Below are positions 1-7,411 of a stretch of 17,823 nt of DNA, piece after piece. Each line of letters starts with the position of its first letter. Position 1 is the stretch's first letter. Source of the DNA: Elusimicrobiota bacterium (GTDB taxonomy: Bacteria; Elusimicrobiota; Elusimicrobia; Elusimicrobiales; UBA9959). The notes beneath the pieces are model-generated. The model did no database searches and was not told where the DNA came from. It saw only the letters and a program-made list of their open reading frames with translations. Both the position numbers and the translations under genes were made by a program. The DNA lies in contig DMES01000028.1 of assembly GCA_003450815.1 (NCBI GenBank), positions 1-17,823 of the forward strand, given 5' to 3'.

Positions 1-26
1 TACCCAGGCCGCCGTTCCGTAATCAT

Positions 27-54
27 GGGTCTGCTGGACTTTTTCAGCAGACCC
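27..54. repeat. Perfect 10-bp stem hairpin
   Basis: Arms 27-36 and 45-54 are perfect inverted complements (GGGTCTGCTG / CAGCAGACCC) around an 8-nt loop at 37-44. The right side is followed by TAATTA, not a clean T run, so an intrinsic terminator is possible but not well supported. Positions 37-47, read on the minus strand, give CTGAAAAAGTC, an 11-mer that recurs near the left end of the inverted-repeat element at 8855. It could therefore be a relic of the same kind of element. Confidence 0.5.
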
Positions 55-78
55 TAATTAAAGAATGGGGGTAGCCAC

Positions 79-279
79 GAATGGCACTAACTTAAGACCC
101 TGCCGGCGATTCAAAGGGCTTTCATCTTTCTTAGCCGTTGGCAGTTCCGGATTTTATTATTGCGTCGTTCCGGCGTAAGCCGGAATCCAGTCATTGTTGT
201 AATCTGGGCACCGGCTTGCGCCGGTGAGACGGACCAATTAGAACTTTCAGGCAAAAAATGCCTTAAGTTAGTGCCATTC
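79..279. mobile_element. MITE-like element, 18-bp terminal inverted repeats, 11-bp flanking duplication
   Basis: The ends 79-96 (GAATGGCACTAACTTAAG) and 262-279 are perfect reverse complements. Directly outside them lie 68-78 (GGGGTAGCCAC) and 280-290 (GGGGTAGTCAC), identical at 10 of 11 bases, as expected for a target-site duplication. The 201-bp body has no credible ORF, so this is a non-autonomous or decayed element. A duplication of about 11 bp falls in the range known for IS4-family insertions, but family assignment is inference. Inside are two short hairpins, at 168-185 and 209-226. The right end lies 7 nt beyond the stop codon of the leftward PAP2 gene. Confidence 0.6.
163..190. repeat. 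Dispersed palindromic repeat, copy 1
   Basis: A 28-nt unit with a perfect 7-bp stem (168-174 with 179-185, GTAA loop). It matches the reverse complement of 1220-1247 at 26 of 28 positions. The conserved core is a TTCCGGC...GCCGGAA hairpin flanked by CGTC and TCCAG. This is the architecture of REP-like intergenic palindromes. A separate stem with a 4-nt loop follows at 209-226. Confidence 0.6.
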
Positions 280-296
280 GGGGTAGTCACTAATTG

Positions 297-1130
297 CTAG
301 AACCGCGCTGCCACCATCATCCCTCCGGGGTACGGCAACAGTGAAATGTCGCCGGGGCCAGGGGCTCTCTTCTTTGAGGCTATCCACCGGCCTACGGACC
401 AGCCTATCGCTCCGCCCAGTATTACCTCCGACAGGTAATGCTTGTCGTCATATAATCTTGATTCCGCTACTCCAAAGGCTATGCCGTAGACTATAGGCGT
501 ATGCCAATGGCCGAATGTTTCCCGCAGATCCACATCCAGCACCGAGGCCAGGGCGAAAGCGGCTGAAGTATGGCCTGAAGGGAAGGAATAGCGATGAAAA
601 GTGAAGGGCCTGAATTTCATTGCATTCTCGCCTTTAGAGGGAAGCGCTCTGCCGGTCAGGTAAGTAAGAGTGGGATTTATCATCAGCGCGGCTATTACGC
701 TGGCTTCGGTCGCATCAGCCGCTATCTTAGTCATCACAGGGCTGTTAAAGAGCCGCCCTCCCAGCCATAAACCGGAAATAAGGGGAACCTGGTATACCGA
801 ATCTCCGAAATGTGTGGTCAGGCGTGAAATCTCTTTTAAAGTCTTGTTGCTTTTCCTATGTTTATCGTAAAAAGCATGTATTTTCCCGTCAACCAGGAAC
901 GCGGCGCCGGTGGCGGCTAGCGCCCCTCCGGCCAGGTACCATTGGGTTTTGTTCCAGCCGGCGGGTTTTGAGGGAAGTTCTTTTATGTCTCCCCAGAGCC
1001 TTTTCCCGTAGCCCAGCGGATCCGGTAAGCGCAGGGCTTCAGCGCAAAGCAGCGGCGCGGCGCTCTGCAAAAGGATCAACGCGGCCAGCGCCGCAACTCC
1101 GGATTTCCTGAAAAGTTTAGCTTTCATCAT
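297..1130 (-). CDS. PAP2-family phosphatase, secreted or membrane-anchored
   Basis: This 277-aa protein starts with a basic, hydrophobic signal-like segment (residues 3-30). PAP2/type-2 phosphatidic acid phosphatase signatures follow: a degenerate first motif around R161 (GRALP, where many relatives have GRxRP), FPSGHT at 183-188 containing the catalytic-site His, and SR(224-225)...H231...E235. The family removes phosphate from lipid phosphates or phosphorylated polyprenols at the membrane. Asp of the last motif is replaced by Glu, and the first motif lacks the second Arg, so activity may differ. The start is supported by AAGGAG at 1141-1146, 9-10 nt from the first of two adjacent ATGs. It lies downstream of the two transglutaminase genes on the same strand, separated by a palindromic repeat, so it may or may not share their transcript. 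The substrate is unknown. Confidence 0.85.
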   Translation of the reverse strand: MMKAKLFRKSGVAALAALILLQSAAPLLCAEALRLPDPLGYGKRLWGDIKELPSKPAGWNKTQWYLAGGALAATGAAFLVDGKIHAFYDKHRKSNKTLKEISRLTTHFGDSVYQVPLISGLWLGGRLFNSPVMTKIAADATEASVIAALMINPTLTYLTGRALPSKGENAMKFRPFTFHRYSFPSGHTSAAFALASVLDVDLRETFGHWHTPIVYGIAFGVAESRLYDDKHYLSEVILGGAIGWSVGRWIASKKRAPGPGDISLLPYPGGMMVAARF

Positions 1131-1164
1131 ACGAAATGGCTCCTTGTTCTGGTGAAGCCCTTGA

Positions 1165-1247
1165 CGTCACTCCGGCGAAGCTGTGATACGGGGACCGGGG
1201 TCCAGTATCGTAGATATTCCTGGATTCCGGCTTTCGCCGGAATGACG
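1165..1247. repeat. Dispersed palindromic repeat, copy 2 (larger fold-back)
   Basis: 1220-1247 is the inverted copy of 163-190 (26/28 identical). In addition, 1165-1179 pairs with 1233-1247 at 14 of 15 positions, so the whole segment can fold back on itself, with a small inner hairpin at 1192-1203 (GGACC/GGTCC). It sits between the leftward genes ending at 1263 and starting at 1130. There it could act as a transcript-stabilising or attenuating structure, or simply be a REP-type repeat. Confidence 0.6.
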
Positions 1248-1262
1248 ATGTGAGCTTTTGGG

Positions 1263-3320
1263 TTACTTCGTTTCCAACACTATCCAATTTTCCGAATATC
1301 GGGCCAGCGCTTCTTTGAATCCCTTGTATTGAGGATAGTCTGCCGCCGGTATTTCCGTGCTTTCGCGCCTCAATTCCTCGGAGAAAAACAGGGTATCGTT
1401 CCTGACCAGATAATCCGCAAAATATTTCTGCCCCGCCCCTACCAGCCTTATTTTTTTTGGGATGTAATAAACCTTAAAGTTTTCAGGCAGTTTAATGGTA
1501 ATTGTCCCGAGGCTGCGCGAGCGCGAGTACCAGAACATGGGCAGTTCCCGCTCGGTCTGACCGGTGTCGGAGGCTGAGTAGTTCAGCCCGGGTATTTTAA
1601 AGATCATATACTTGCCGGCCTTCATAGCGTAGTCTTTAATGCCGACGGACATGGAGTAATTAACATCTTTTGAAAGGTCTGAGAGATTTTCAAGGGTGTA
1701 TCTTTTAAGAACGGCCTGCGGATGCAGGTTGTGGGCGTATTGCTCCATGGATTTGTCCAGGTCCTCTTTTTTGTAATCCTTCAATTCTCGCCAATCCGCC
1801 TGGGAGTTTCCCTTAAGGCGCATGGTCAGCGTTCCGCTCAAATTGCCGTCTTTATCCAGCGTGAAGGCGTTGTTTTCCTCCGTTCCTTCAAGCGCCGTGT
1901 CAAAAAGCGGGTTGGTAAAAAGCAGCGGCCTGTCCGCCGCGCCAAGCAGCCTTAAGCCGCTGGCTTCCTGAAGGTAACCGGGCAGTTCGTTATAGCGATA
2001 GTTGTCTTCCGGATAAAGAAAAAGCGTTTTTGAACCGGCTTCCACTATGGTTTCCGCAAAGTTGAACTGCTTTATGTTAGGCTGGGACGCTTCAAACAGG
2101 GAGTCTTTGGTTTTTATGTAGGCGAAATCCGGCTTGAAGCCGGCCGCGCTTAGCATAGCGTATAGCAGAAATGGCTTATCCAGGGAGTTGCCGGCTTTGG
2201 CGTTGAATATTTCACCGGTGTTCTTTGGGACATAGCTGTACAGGTCCATCCCCACAGGCTGGTGTTTTATTTCCCTGGCCACCCAGTTATAGAGCGCCTC
2301 TATTTTTTCCACTTCAGAAGTTTTGTCTTTGATAAGTTCGTTTGTTTTTGCGGCTATTTCGGGAGTAATGGCTATTTTTCCTTTTAAAAGCGGCTCAAAT
2401 CTGCCGCGCAGGCCCGCCCAGCTGTCTTCAAGCGAAAGCATTACCTGCGGGGTATGCCGGAAGAAAGGGGGCATATTCGGCTCTTCCTTATAAGAGGGCA
2501 TATCGAGCAGCTCCCAGGTGTAGGAAGTCCCGCCGGCCACGTCTTTCTTTGAGAAGGCCCGGTTGTCCGGCATATTTAACTCTTTGTAAACCAGTTTTAA
2601 ACCATCGGGCACGGTGACCGTCAGCCTGGAAATTTGTGTGGGCTCAAAAAAACGAAAAGCGTTATTGCTGAAAAACGGATACTGCGGATCGTACCGGGTG
2701 TCTATCCGATAGGAAAAATCCAGCGCAGAGCCGATCTGGACGTTGGGGATTGCGAATTTCATGGTTTTGGACCTGTCGTAGGATGGGTAGCCTACGAAAG
2801 CCGAACCTTCCATAACTGAAATGTCGTTCAACCAGGTAAGCGAGGAATAGGTTATGCTGAAAGCGTACTCTATTTCAGGTTTTTCCAGCTCCGGCAGGTA
2901 GTTTATAACTTCGAATGAGGCGGGGCTTTTTCCACGCTCACGCAGCACACTCCGCAGATTTCGTATCGTAACGCTGTAGCTTTTGTCCTTATGTATGTCA
3001 AAGCGCGTGTCCGTAAGCCAATTTATATAGCCATCGTTAGGGTAGGAGTCCGCTTTCGGCAGGTTTGAAAGCAGGCCTTTAATATCAGGCTCGGCCGCCG
3101 GATCGGATTTGCCACCGGTGTACTCTTTAACGAATTGGATTTTAAGTATGTCGTTTTTGGAGTAAACCTGAACTTTTTCCGCGGTTTGAATAGAAACTCC
3201 GGCCGCGTCCAGTTTGGTTACGGTACCGTTTATTTCATCGCCGTTGTTAAGGTAGAGGATATCTGCCATGGCGGACGGCGCGGTTGAAAGTGAAAGGAAA
3301 AAGATAAATAGCTTTCTCAT
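1263..3320 (-). CDS. Secreted DUF3857/transglutaminase-like protein with lost catalytic triad
   Basis: 685 aa. Residues 1-19 are a signal peptide (cleavage expected after AMA). Residues 20-63 form a small beta-rich, Sm-like domain (GDEINGTVTKLDA...ILKIQF). A DUF3857-type region covers about 105-250. The transglutaminase-like core is about 335-460, followed by a C-terminal DUF3858-like beta region. Aligned with its neighbour, the active-site positions are altered: Cys to S379 (GNSLDK), His to F421, Asp to Y436. All three catalytic residues are thus gone while the fold-defining residues (DK, YRY, hydrophobic core) remain, which suggests a pseudoenzyme with a structural or binding role. It follows the intact paralog by 15 nt, with AGGAG 5 nt before the ATG, so the two are probably co-transcribed and co-functional. 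Periplasmic or outer-membrane location is inferred. The partner or substrate is unknown. Confidence 0.85.
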   Translation of the reverse strand: MRKLFIFFLSLSTAPSAMADILYLNNGDEINGTVTKLDAAGVSIQTAEKVQVYSKNDILKIQFVKEYTGGKSDPAAEPDIKGLLSNLPKADSYPNDGYINWLTDTRFDIHKDKSYSVTIRNLRSVLRERGKSPASFEVINYLPELEKPEIEYAFSITYSSLTWLNDISVMEGSAFVGYPSYDRSKTMKFAIPNVQIGSALDFSYRIDTRYDPQYPFFSNNAFRFFEPTQISRLTVTVPDGLKLVYKELNMPDNRAFSKKDVAGGTSYTWELLDMPSYKEEPNMPPFFRHTPQVMLSLEDSWAGLRGRFEPLLKGKIAITPEIAAKTNELIKDKTSEVEKIEALYNWVAREIKHQPVGMDLYSYVPKNTGEIFNAKAGNSLDKPFLLYAMLSAAGFKPDFAYIKTKDSLFEASQPNIKQFNFAETIVEAGSKTLFLYPEDNYRYNELPGYLQEASGLRLLGAADRPLLFTNPLFDTALEGTEENNAFTLDKDGNLSGTLTMRLKGNSQADWRELKDYKKEDLDKSMEQYAHNLHPQAVLKRYTLENLSDLSKDVNYSMSVGIKDYAMKAGKYMIFKIPGLNYSASDTGQTERELPMFWYSRSRSLGTITIKLPENFKVYYIPKKIRLVGAGQKYFADYLVRNDTLFFSEELRRESTEIPAADYPQYKGFKEALARYSENWIVLETK

Positions 3321-3335
3321 GATTTCTCCTGAATA

Positions 3336-5450
3336 TTAATTTATTTTCACGCTTGAATCTTTAAAAAACAGCTGCTTTTTTGTGTGACTGGCGGCGGCTT
3401 CAAGAAAACCCTTGTAAGCTTTGTAATCTGCCGGCGCTATAACGCGTTCTCCCCGTTCCCAGAAGGCCGTGCAAACCACTTTTCCTTTTTCCGCTTTAGC
3501 GCATTGTGAAGTGAAAGAACCATATTTGTCCGAGAGCTCAAGTTTTTCCGGCAGTAAAACCACTTCGTAATTCTCCGGCAGGGAGATACTGTAAACATAA
3601 TAGCGGCCCAGGGAGGCCATGTATTCTATCGGGTAAATACGCTCGGCCTGCGATATCTCTTTTATGCGGCCGGCCGCTACTTCAAAATCGGGCAGGTGGA
3701 ATATCAGTATGTCACCGGCCCGTTTGGCATAATCCGTTATTGAATATTTAGTCGCCAATGTGAAAGGCTTGTTGATGTTTTCGGCGTTGTTTACCTTGTA
3801 ATCAATCAGCTCGGCTGCGGGGCTGACTTCCTTGGCCATCTGCTGGAAGGCGCGTTTCTGCTCCTCTCCTTTTATGGAGCGGTAGTAGTCGCGCAACTCC
3901 CCTTCGCGCGAACCGCTGTAACTCATGTTTTCGGAAATTAACGCTGAGCCGGTCGGGGACATGGCGATATCATAGTAGTAAAAACTGCCGTTTTCTACCG
4001 GGGTCGGCACCGGCACGAAGTCTATCTTTTTATTGAATACGTTAAGCACATGCACGCCGTAGTCAAAGCCGGCTATTTCCGGATAGCGGTAGTCGTAACC
4101 GGTAGAGTCCAAAAACACATGCTTCCCGCCTATTTCAGCCACAGTTATGGAGTGGTCAAATCCTAACTGCGGTATAGTGTAGTCAATATCCTGCTGGTCG
4201 TTGGTATTTATCAGTATTGGGGAGGCCTTTATGCCCGCTACGCCAAGCATGGTGGTGAGCAGCAGCGATTTATCCACGCAGCAGCCGTAACGGCGCTTCC
4301 AGGTAAGGTTGGCGTCATAGCCGCCCCAGCCGGAAGCCACCCCGACCTTGACGGCTATATAGCGTATTTCTTTCTGCACATAGTGATAAATTGCCCGCGC
4401 TTTTTCTTCGTCGGTCTTACAGTCCTTTATAAGATCCAGTGTGAATTCTTTCAGTTCGGGCGAGGGTTTTGTGCGTTCGTTGTAAAGCCCGATGGTCCAG
4501 TCAAAGATCCTGTCCCAGTCTTTGAACAGCGAGCCCCGCAGGTAAGGGGCCACGTCCTCGTAGGATGGCATCATGGGCTCGTTAGCAAGAGGGGAGATGT
4601 TCTCAAGGCGCCAGGCATAGGTTTTGGCGGTAGCGGATTCTGTTATTTTCGGTTCAGTCGATCTTTTTCCGGGAAAGTTGCGCAGTGAATAATAAAATTC
4701 CCGGCCTTTAGGCAGGGTAACGCTGATTTCCGAAACTTTTACGGGGCCTTCGCTGTCCTGGAAACCCCAGACGGGGAAAAAAAAGTCTTTCCTGAACGGA
4801 TTATAGGTTTCTTCTTCTATTTCGTAATCCACTATTGAGCCCACCTGTACATTCTCCATGGCGTATTGTGTGCAGACAGAGCCTGAAACAAAAAAATCTC
4901 CGCTTGCGCTCTGCGGTTTTGAGGTTTTTATCCTTGTGGGGTCAAGCGTATATATCCCTCCGTCCGCGGTATAGACATTGGCTTTTATTATTTTCGCCCG
5001 TTCCCTGCCTTCTTCGGAACACCGGATTATCTGGCCCCAGCTTTGTTTAAGGTTTTCTTTCAGTATCTGCCGTATCTCGCGGGTCTTCAATGTCCAGGCG
5101 CCGTCGGTTTTCAGAGTGTAATCGCCGCTGTCAAGCAATACAAGGCCGTTCATGCCGGAATATTTTTTACCGAAATTGCGCGCCATGTCAAAGGCCTCAG
5201 CCGCGGCTTTCTTATCCTGATCTGAAGGCCGGGCGGCAGCGGCCTCTTGCTGCTCCGGTTTGGCCTGTCCGAACTGGATCGTTGAAACCATTTGGCGCGG
5301 CAGTGACTTACCGTCCTCAAGAGTGATCGAGTCGGCGTCAAAGGCCGTGACCGTGCCAGTTGTTTCCTGCCCCGAACGGAGCGTTAAAACTTCCGCGCGG
5401 CAAACTGGCGGAAGTATGGTAAGAATGATTATGATGGCGGCAAATTTCAT
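3336..5450 (-). CDS. Secreted DUF3857 transglutaminase-like protein, intact Cys-His-Asp triad
   Basis: 704 aa with a signal peptide (about 1-19, ending CRA). An Sm-like beta domain follows at 20-60 (GTVTAFDADSITLEDG...IQF), then an Ala/Gln-rich spacer. A DUF3857-like region spans about 110-255, and the transglutaminase/protease-like core about 340-465, with a DUF3858-like C-terminus. The candidate triad is C391 (GCCVDK), H433 (FDHSI) and D448 (FLDST), all in the expected order and context. The family hydrolyses or cross-links amide bonds, but members of this architecture are mostly uncharacterised. It is the first gene of a leftward pair with the triad-less paralog. The start is supported by GGGAGG at 5455-5460, close upstream. 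A perfect TATAAT on the minus strand lies about 28 nt before the ATG. Confidence 0.88.
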   Translation of the reverse strand: MKFAAIIIILTILPPVCRAEVLTLRSGQETTGTVTAFDADSITLEDGKSLPRQMVSTIQFGQAKPEQQEAAAARPSDQDKKAAAEAFDMARNFGKKYSGMNGLVLLDSGDYTLKTDGAWTLKTREIRQILKENLKQSWGQIIRCSEEGRERAKIIKANVYTADGGIYTLDPTRIKTSKPQSASGDFFVSGSVCTQYAMENVQVGSIVDYEIEEETYNPFRKDFFFPVWGFQDSEGPVKVSEISVTLPKGREFYYSLRNFPGKRSTEPKITESATAKTYAWRLENISPLANEPMMPSYEDVAPYLRGSLFKDWDRIFDWTIGLYNERTKPSPELKEFTLDLIKDCKTDEEKARAIYHYVQKEIRYIAVKVGVASGWGGYDANLTWKRRYGCCVDKSLLLTTMLGVAGIKASPILINTNDQQDIDYTIPQLGFDHSITVAEIGGKHVFLDSTGYDYRYPEIAGFDYGVHVLNVFNKKIDFVPVPTPVENGSFYYYDIAMSPTGSALISENMSYSGSREGELRDYYRSIKGEEQKRAFQQMAKEVSPAAELIDYKVNNAENINKPFTLATKYSITDYAKRAGDILIFHLPDFEVAAGRIKEISQAERIYPIEYMASLGRYYVYSISLPENYEVVLLPEKLELSDKYGSFTSQCAKAEKGKVVCTAFWERGERVIAPADYKAYKGFLEAAASHTKKQLFFKDSSVKIN

Positions 5451-5477
5451 GTGGCCTCCCGTTTCAGCGATGCCCTA

Positions 5478-5483
5478 ATTATA
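5478..5483 (-). promoter_or_regulatory. Candidate -10 box for the leftward operon
   Basis: Read on the minus strand this is TATAAT. It would start transcription near 5470 and leave a roughly 20-nt leader containing the GGGAGG ribosome site of the 704-aa gene. The hexamer 17 nt upstream (CTGTTT) is a poor -35. An overlapping plus-strand TATAAT exists at 5482-5487, but it lies too far from the MATE start to match the pattern seen at other rightward genes. Confidence 0.35.
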
Positions 5484-5544
5484 TAATACGTGGAGAGCAA
5501 AAACAGCGGACTTCCTGAAAAAATCAGCTTAATTTTTCCGGAAT

Positions 5545-5553
5545 TGGTAATAT
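5545..5553 (+). promoter_or_regulatory. Extended -10 promoter next to start codon (MATE gene)
   Basis: TGG followed by TAATAT, ending 6 nt before the ATG at 5560. Transcription would begin at or within a base or two of the start codon. No Shine-Dalgarno sequence lies in the 15 nt upstream. It is the same arrangement as at 7395, 9168 and 16588. Confidence 0.45.
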
Positions 5554-5559
5554 GTATTA

Positions 5560-6954
5560 ATGAAAGACCTCACCGTAGGCGGCGAAGGCAGGCTAATATG
5601 GAACTTCACCGTGCCTATGTTGATCGGTAACGTTTTTCAGCAGTCCTACAATATAGTGGACAGTGTGATAGTTGGGCGTGTTATAGGCAAGTCGGCGCTT
5701 GCGGCCGTGGGGGCGAGTTTCCCGATAATTTTCCTGCTGGTGGCGCTTATCATAGGCGCCACCATGGGTTTTTCCATCATTATCTCCCAGTTTTTCGGCG
5801 CCAAAGATATGGCCCGTGTGCGCCGTGCCATAGATACGGCTTATGTTTTTATTTTCTTCGCCTCGCTTTTTATGACGCTGTTAGGTGTTGTTTTTTCCCA
5901 AAGCATACTTGAACTGTTAAACACTCCGCCCGAAATTTTACCACAGGCCCTGACTTTTCTGCGCATAACTTTCGGCGGATTGATCTTCCTTTTCGGTTAC
6001 AATTCCATAAGCGCAGTGCTGCGCGGCCTTGGCGACTCCAAAACGCCGCTCTATTTCCTTGTATTCTCCACCATTCTTAACGCGGCGCTGGTGATGATAT
6101 TTGTGATGGGCCTGCATTGGGGCATAGCAGGTTCCGCCTGGGCTACTGTTATCGCGCAGGCGGTTTCCTTTATGCTGGCGGTGGTATATCTGAATAAAAC
6201 ACACCCGGTGTTCACCTTCCGGCTGAAAGGCCTGGAGTTTGACGCGGAAATTTTTAAAAAAAGCATGGCCATAGGCCTGCCTTCCGGCATACAGCAGATG
6301 ATGGTGGCCTGCGGGATGATGGCGCTTACGCGCATAGTGAACGGCTTCGGCACTGACGCCGTGGCGGCCTTTACTGCCGCCGGGCGCGTGGACACTTTTG
6401 CCATGATGCCGGCCATGAATTTGTCGGCCGCTATTTCAACTTTTGTGGGCCAGAATATAGGCGCCGGAAAACTGGACCGCGTTAAAAACGGATTGAAGGC
6501 CGCGCTTTATATTTCAGGCGCCACATCGCTCCTGACAACGCTTGCAGTGGTGGTTTTCGGCTGGCATCTGATATCAATGTTCAGCTCCGATCCCGCGGTG
6601 ATAAGCATAGGCGCGCGCTATCTGCTTATTGTGGGCGGTTTTTATATTGTTTTTTCAAGCATGTTCGTGATTACTGGCGCGCTTCGCGGAGCCGGGGATA
6701 CCTTTATCCCTATGATATTCACTATCCTCTCGCTGTGGACCATAAGGGTGCCGGTGTCTGTCATTCTTTCGCTAAAAATCGGTACCGACGGTATCTGGTG
6801 GGGCGTACCGATAGCCTGGTGTGCGGGGCTGGCGCTTTCCGCCGGGTACTATTGGTCGGGCCGCTGGAAGCGCAAAGTGGTGGTAAAGCCGTCCCCCGTA
6901 CCCGCCGTGCCGCCGGGAGAAGAGGAGGCCGAATGGAATGTATCCAATTTCTGA
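5560..6954 (+). CDS. MATE-family multidrug/cation antiporter
   Basis: 464 aa, the usual size for a 12-helix MATE transporter (two MatE repeats). The N-terminus MKDLTVGGEGRLIW followed by PMLIGNVFQQSYNIVDSVIVGR is the typical beginning of bacterial MATE proteins, which fixes the start. GLGDSKTPLYF in the first half and GALRGAGDTFIPM in the second are the paired loop motifs of the family. Members export drugs, metabolites or cationic compounds using Na+ or H+ gradients across the inner membrane. The last 20 or so residues form a short charged, proline-rich cytoplasmic tail. No Shine-Dalgarno is seen; an extended -10 lies directly upstream, so the mRNA may be leaderless. It is divergent from the transglutaminase pair. 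The substrate cannot be told. Confidence 0.92.
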   Translation: MKDLTVGGEGRLIWNFTVPMLIGNVFQQSYNIVDSVIVGRVIGKSALAAVGASFPIIFLLVALIIGATMGFSIIISQFFGAKDMARVRRAIDTAYVFIFFASLFMTLLGVVFSQSILELLNTPPEILPQALTFLRITFGGLIFLFGYNSISAVLRGLGDSKTPLYFLVFSTILNAALVMIFVMGLHWGIAGSAWATVIAQAVSFMLAVVYLNKTHPVFTFRLKGLEFDAEIFKKSMAIGLPSGIQQMMVACGMMALTRIVNGFGTDAVAAFTAAGRVDTFAMMPAMNLSAAISTFVGQNIGAGKLDRVKNGLKAALYISGATSLLTTLAVVVFGWHLISMFSSDPAVISIGARYLLIVGGFYIVFSSMFVITGALRGAGDTFIPMIFTILSLWTIRVPVSVILSLKIGTDGIWWGVPIAWCAGLALSAGYYWSGRWKRKVVVKPSPVPAVPPGEEEAEWNVSNF

Positions 6955-6957
6955 AAG

Positions 6958-6981
6958 ACAGGGCTGCTGAGGCAGCCCTGT
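6958..6981. terminator. Perfect GC-rich hairpin after the MATE gene
   Basis: 6958-6967 pairs perfectly with 6972-6981 (ACAGGGCTGC / GCAGCCCTGT) around a TGAG loop, starting 4 nt after the MATE stop codon. It has the stem of an intrinsic terminator but no T run on either strand, so it may instead protect the 3' end. The GATTACAC repeat begins at its last base. Confidence 0.4.
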
Positions 6982-7005
6982 GATTACACAGATTAGGGAA
7001 CGATT
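6981..7005. repeat. GATTACAC repeat, half copy
   Basis: This 25-nt segment (beginning TGATTACACAGATTAGGG) is exactly the reverse complement of 11990-12014, the right arm of the palindrome before typA. Here only one arm is present, butted directly onto the hairpin after the MATE gene and ending 25 nt before the SUI1 start codon. Confidence 0.7.
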
Positions 7006-7030
7006 CTGCGGATAAGACGTTGAGGGTAAT

Positions 7031-7390
7031 ATGGAAAATGATGAACGGGTTGTTTATTCCAGCGGGCCTGACGGCAATATGGTTTGCCCGGACTGCCGCC
7101 GTTCTCCCTGCGAGTGCCCCGAGGGACTTGCCGGCGCGCCTAAGAAAAGGACGCAGACCGAGCCGGTGCGGATATCTTTCCGCAGGGGCGGCAAGGGCAG
7201 CGGGCTTACTTTGGTGGAAAAGCTGCCTATGCACCCGGCTGGGAAGGAAGAGCTTTTAAAAAAGTTCAAAAAACGCCTTGGTGTGGGAGGGACGGTCAAG
7301 CTGGGGGTTTTGGAATTACAGGGCGACCACAAGGCTTTTATTAAAACCGAGCTGGAAGCGTCCGGCTACAAGGTTAAACTGATAGGCTGA
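7031..7390 (+). CDS. yciH: SUI1/YciH-family translation initiation-like factor
   Basis: 119 aa. Residues 45-119 form the SUI1/eIF1-like domain: RISFRRGGKGSGLTLVEKLP, then VGGTVKLGVLELQGDH at about 85-100 and the ending SGYKVKLIG, all typical of bacterial YciH. The N-terminal 30 residues contain a Cys cluster (C19, C22, C27, C29), a possible zinc-binding knuckle seen in a number of YciH proteins. In E. coli YciH can influence start-site fidelity in vitro; its physiological role is poorly defined. The start is set by GAGGG at 7022-7026, 4 nt before the ATG. Its relevance here is that several neighbours seem to be leaderless, a class of mRNA whose initiation depends strongly on initiation factors; any link is inference. 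Confidence 0.9.
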   Translation: MENDERVVYSSGPDGNMVCPDCRRSPCECPEGLAGAPKKRTQTEPVRISFRRGGKGSGLTLVEKLPMHPAGKEELLKKFKKRLGVGGTVKLGVLELQGDHKAFIKTELEASGYKVKLIG

Positions 7391-7394
7391 AAAT

Positions 7395-7403
7395 TGTTAT
7401 AAT
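7395..7403 (+). promoter_or_regulatory. Extended -10 promoter next to start codon (REC-MBL gene)
   Basis: TGT followed by a perfect TATAAT, ending 8 nt before the ATG at 7412. Nothing resembles a -35 at the usual distance (7375-7380 is TAAACT), consistent with an extended -10 promoter. No Shine-Dalgarno sequence lies between it and the ATG. Confidence 0.5.
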
Positions 7404-7411
7404 TAGATGTT

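Noticed and set aside
1..296. CRISPR-like or tRNA content in the repeat-rich left end
   Set aside because: Repeats are inverted, of different lengths and not regularly spaced; no cloverleaf could be drawn.
1263..3320. The triad-less transglutaminase paralog as a pseudogene
   Set aside because: The frame is uninterrupted, the signal peptide, ribosome site and all domains are intact, so a functional pseudoenzyme is more likely than decay.
5552..5560. Three-codon ATG-TAT-TAA mini-ORF touching the MATE start
   Set aside because: It arises from the overlapping -10 box (TAATATG); if the promoter call is right it is not transcribed.
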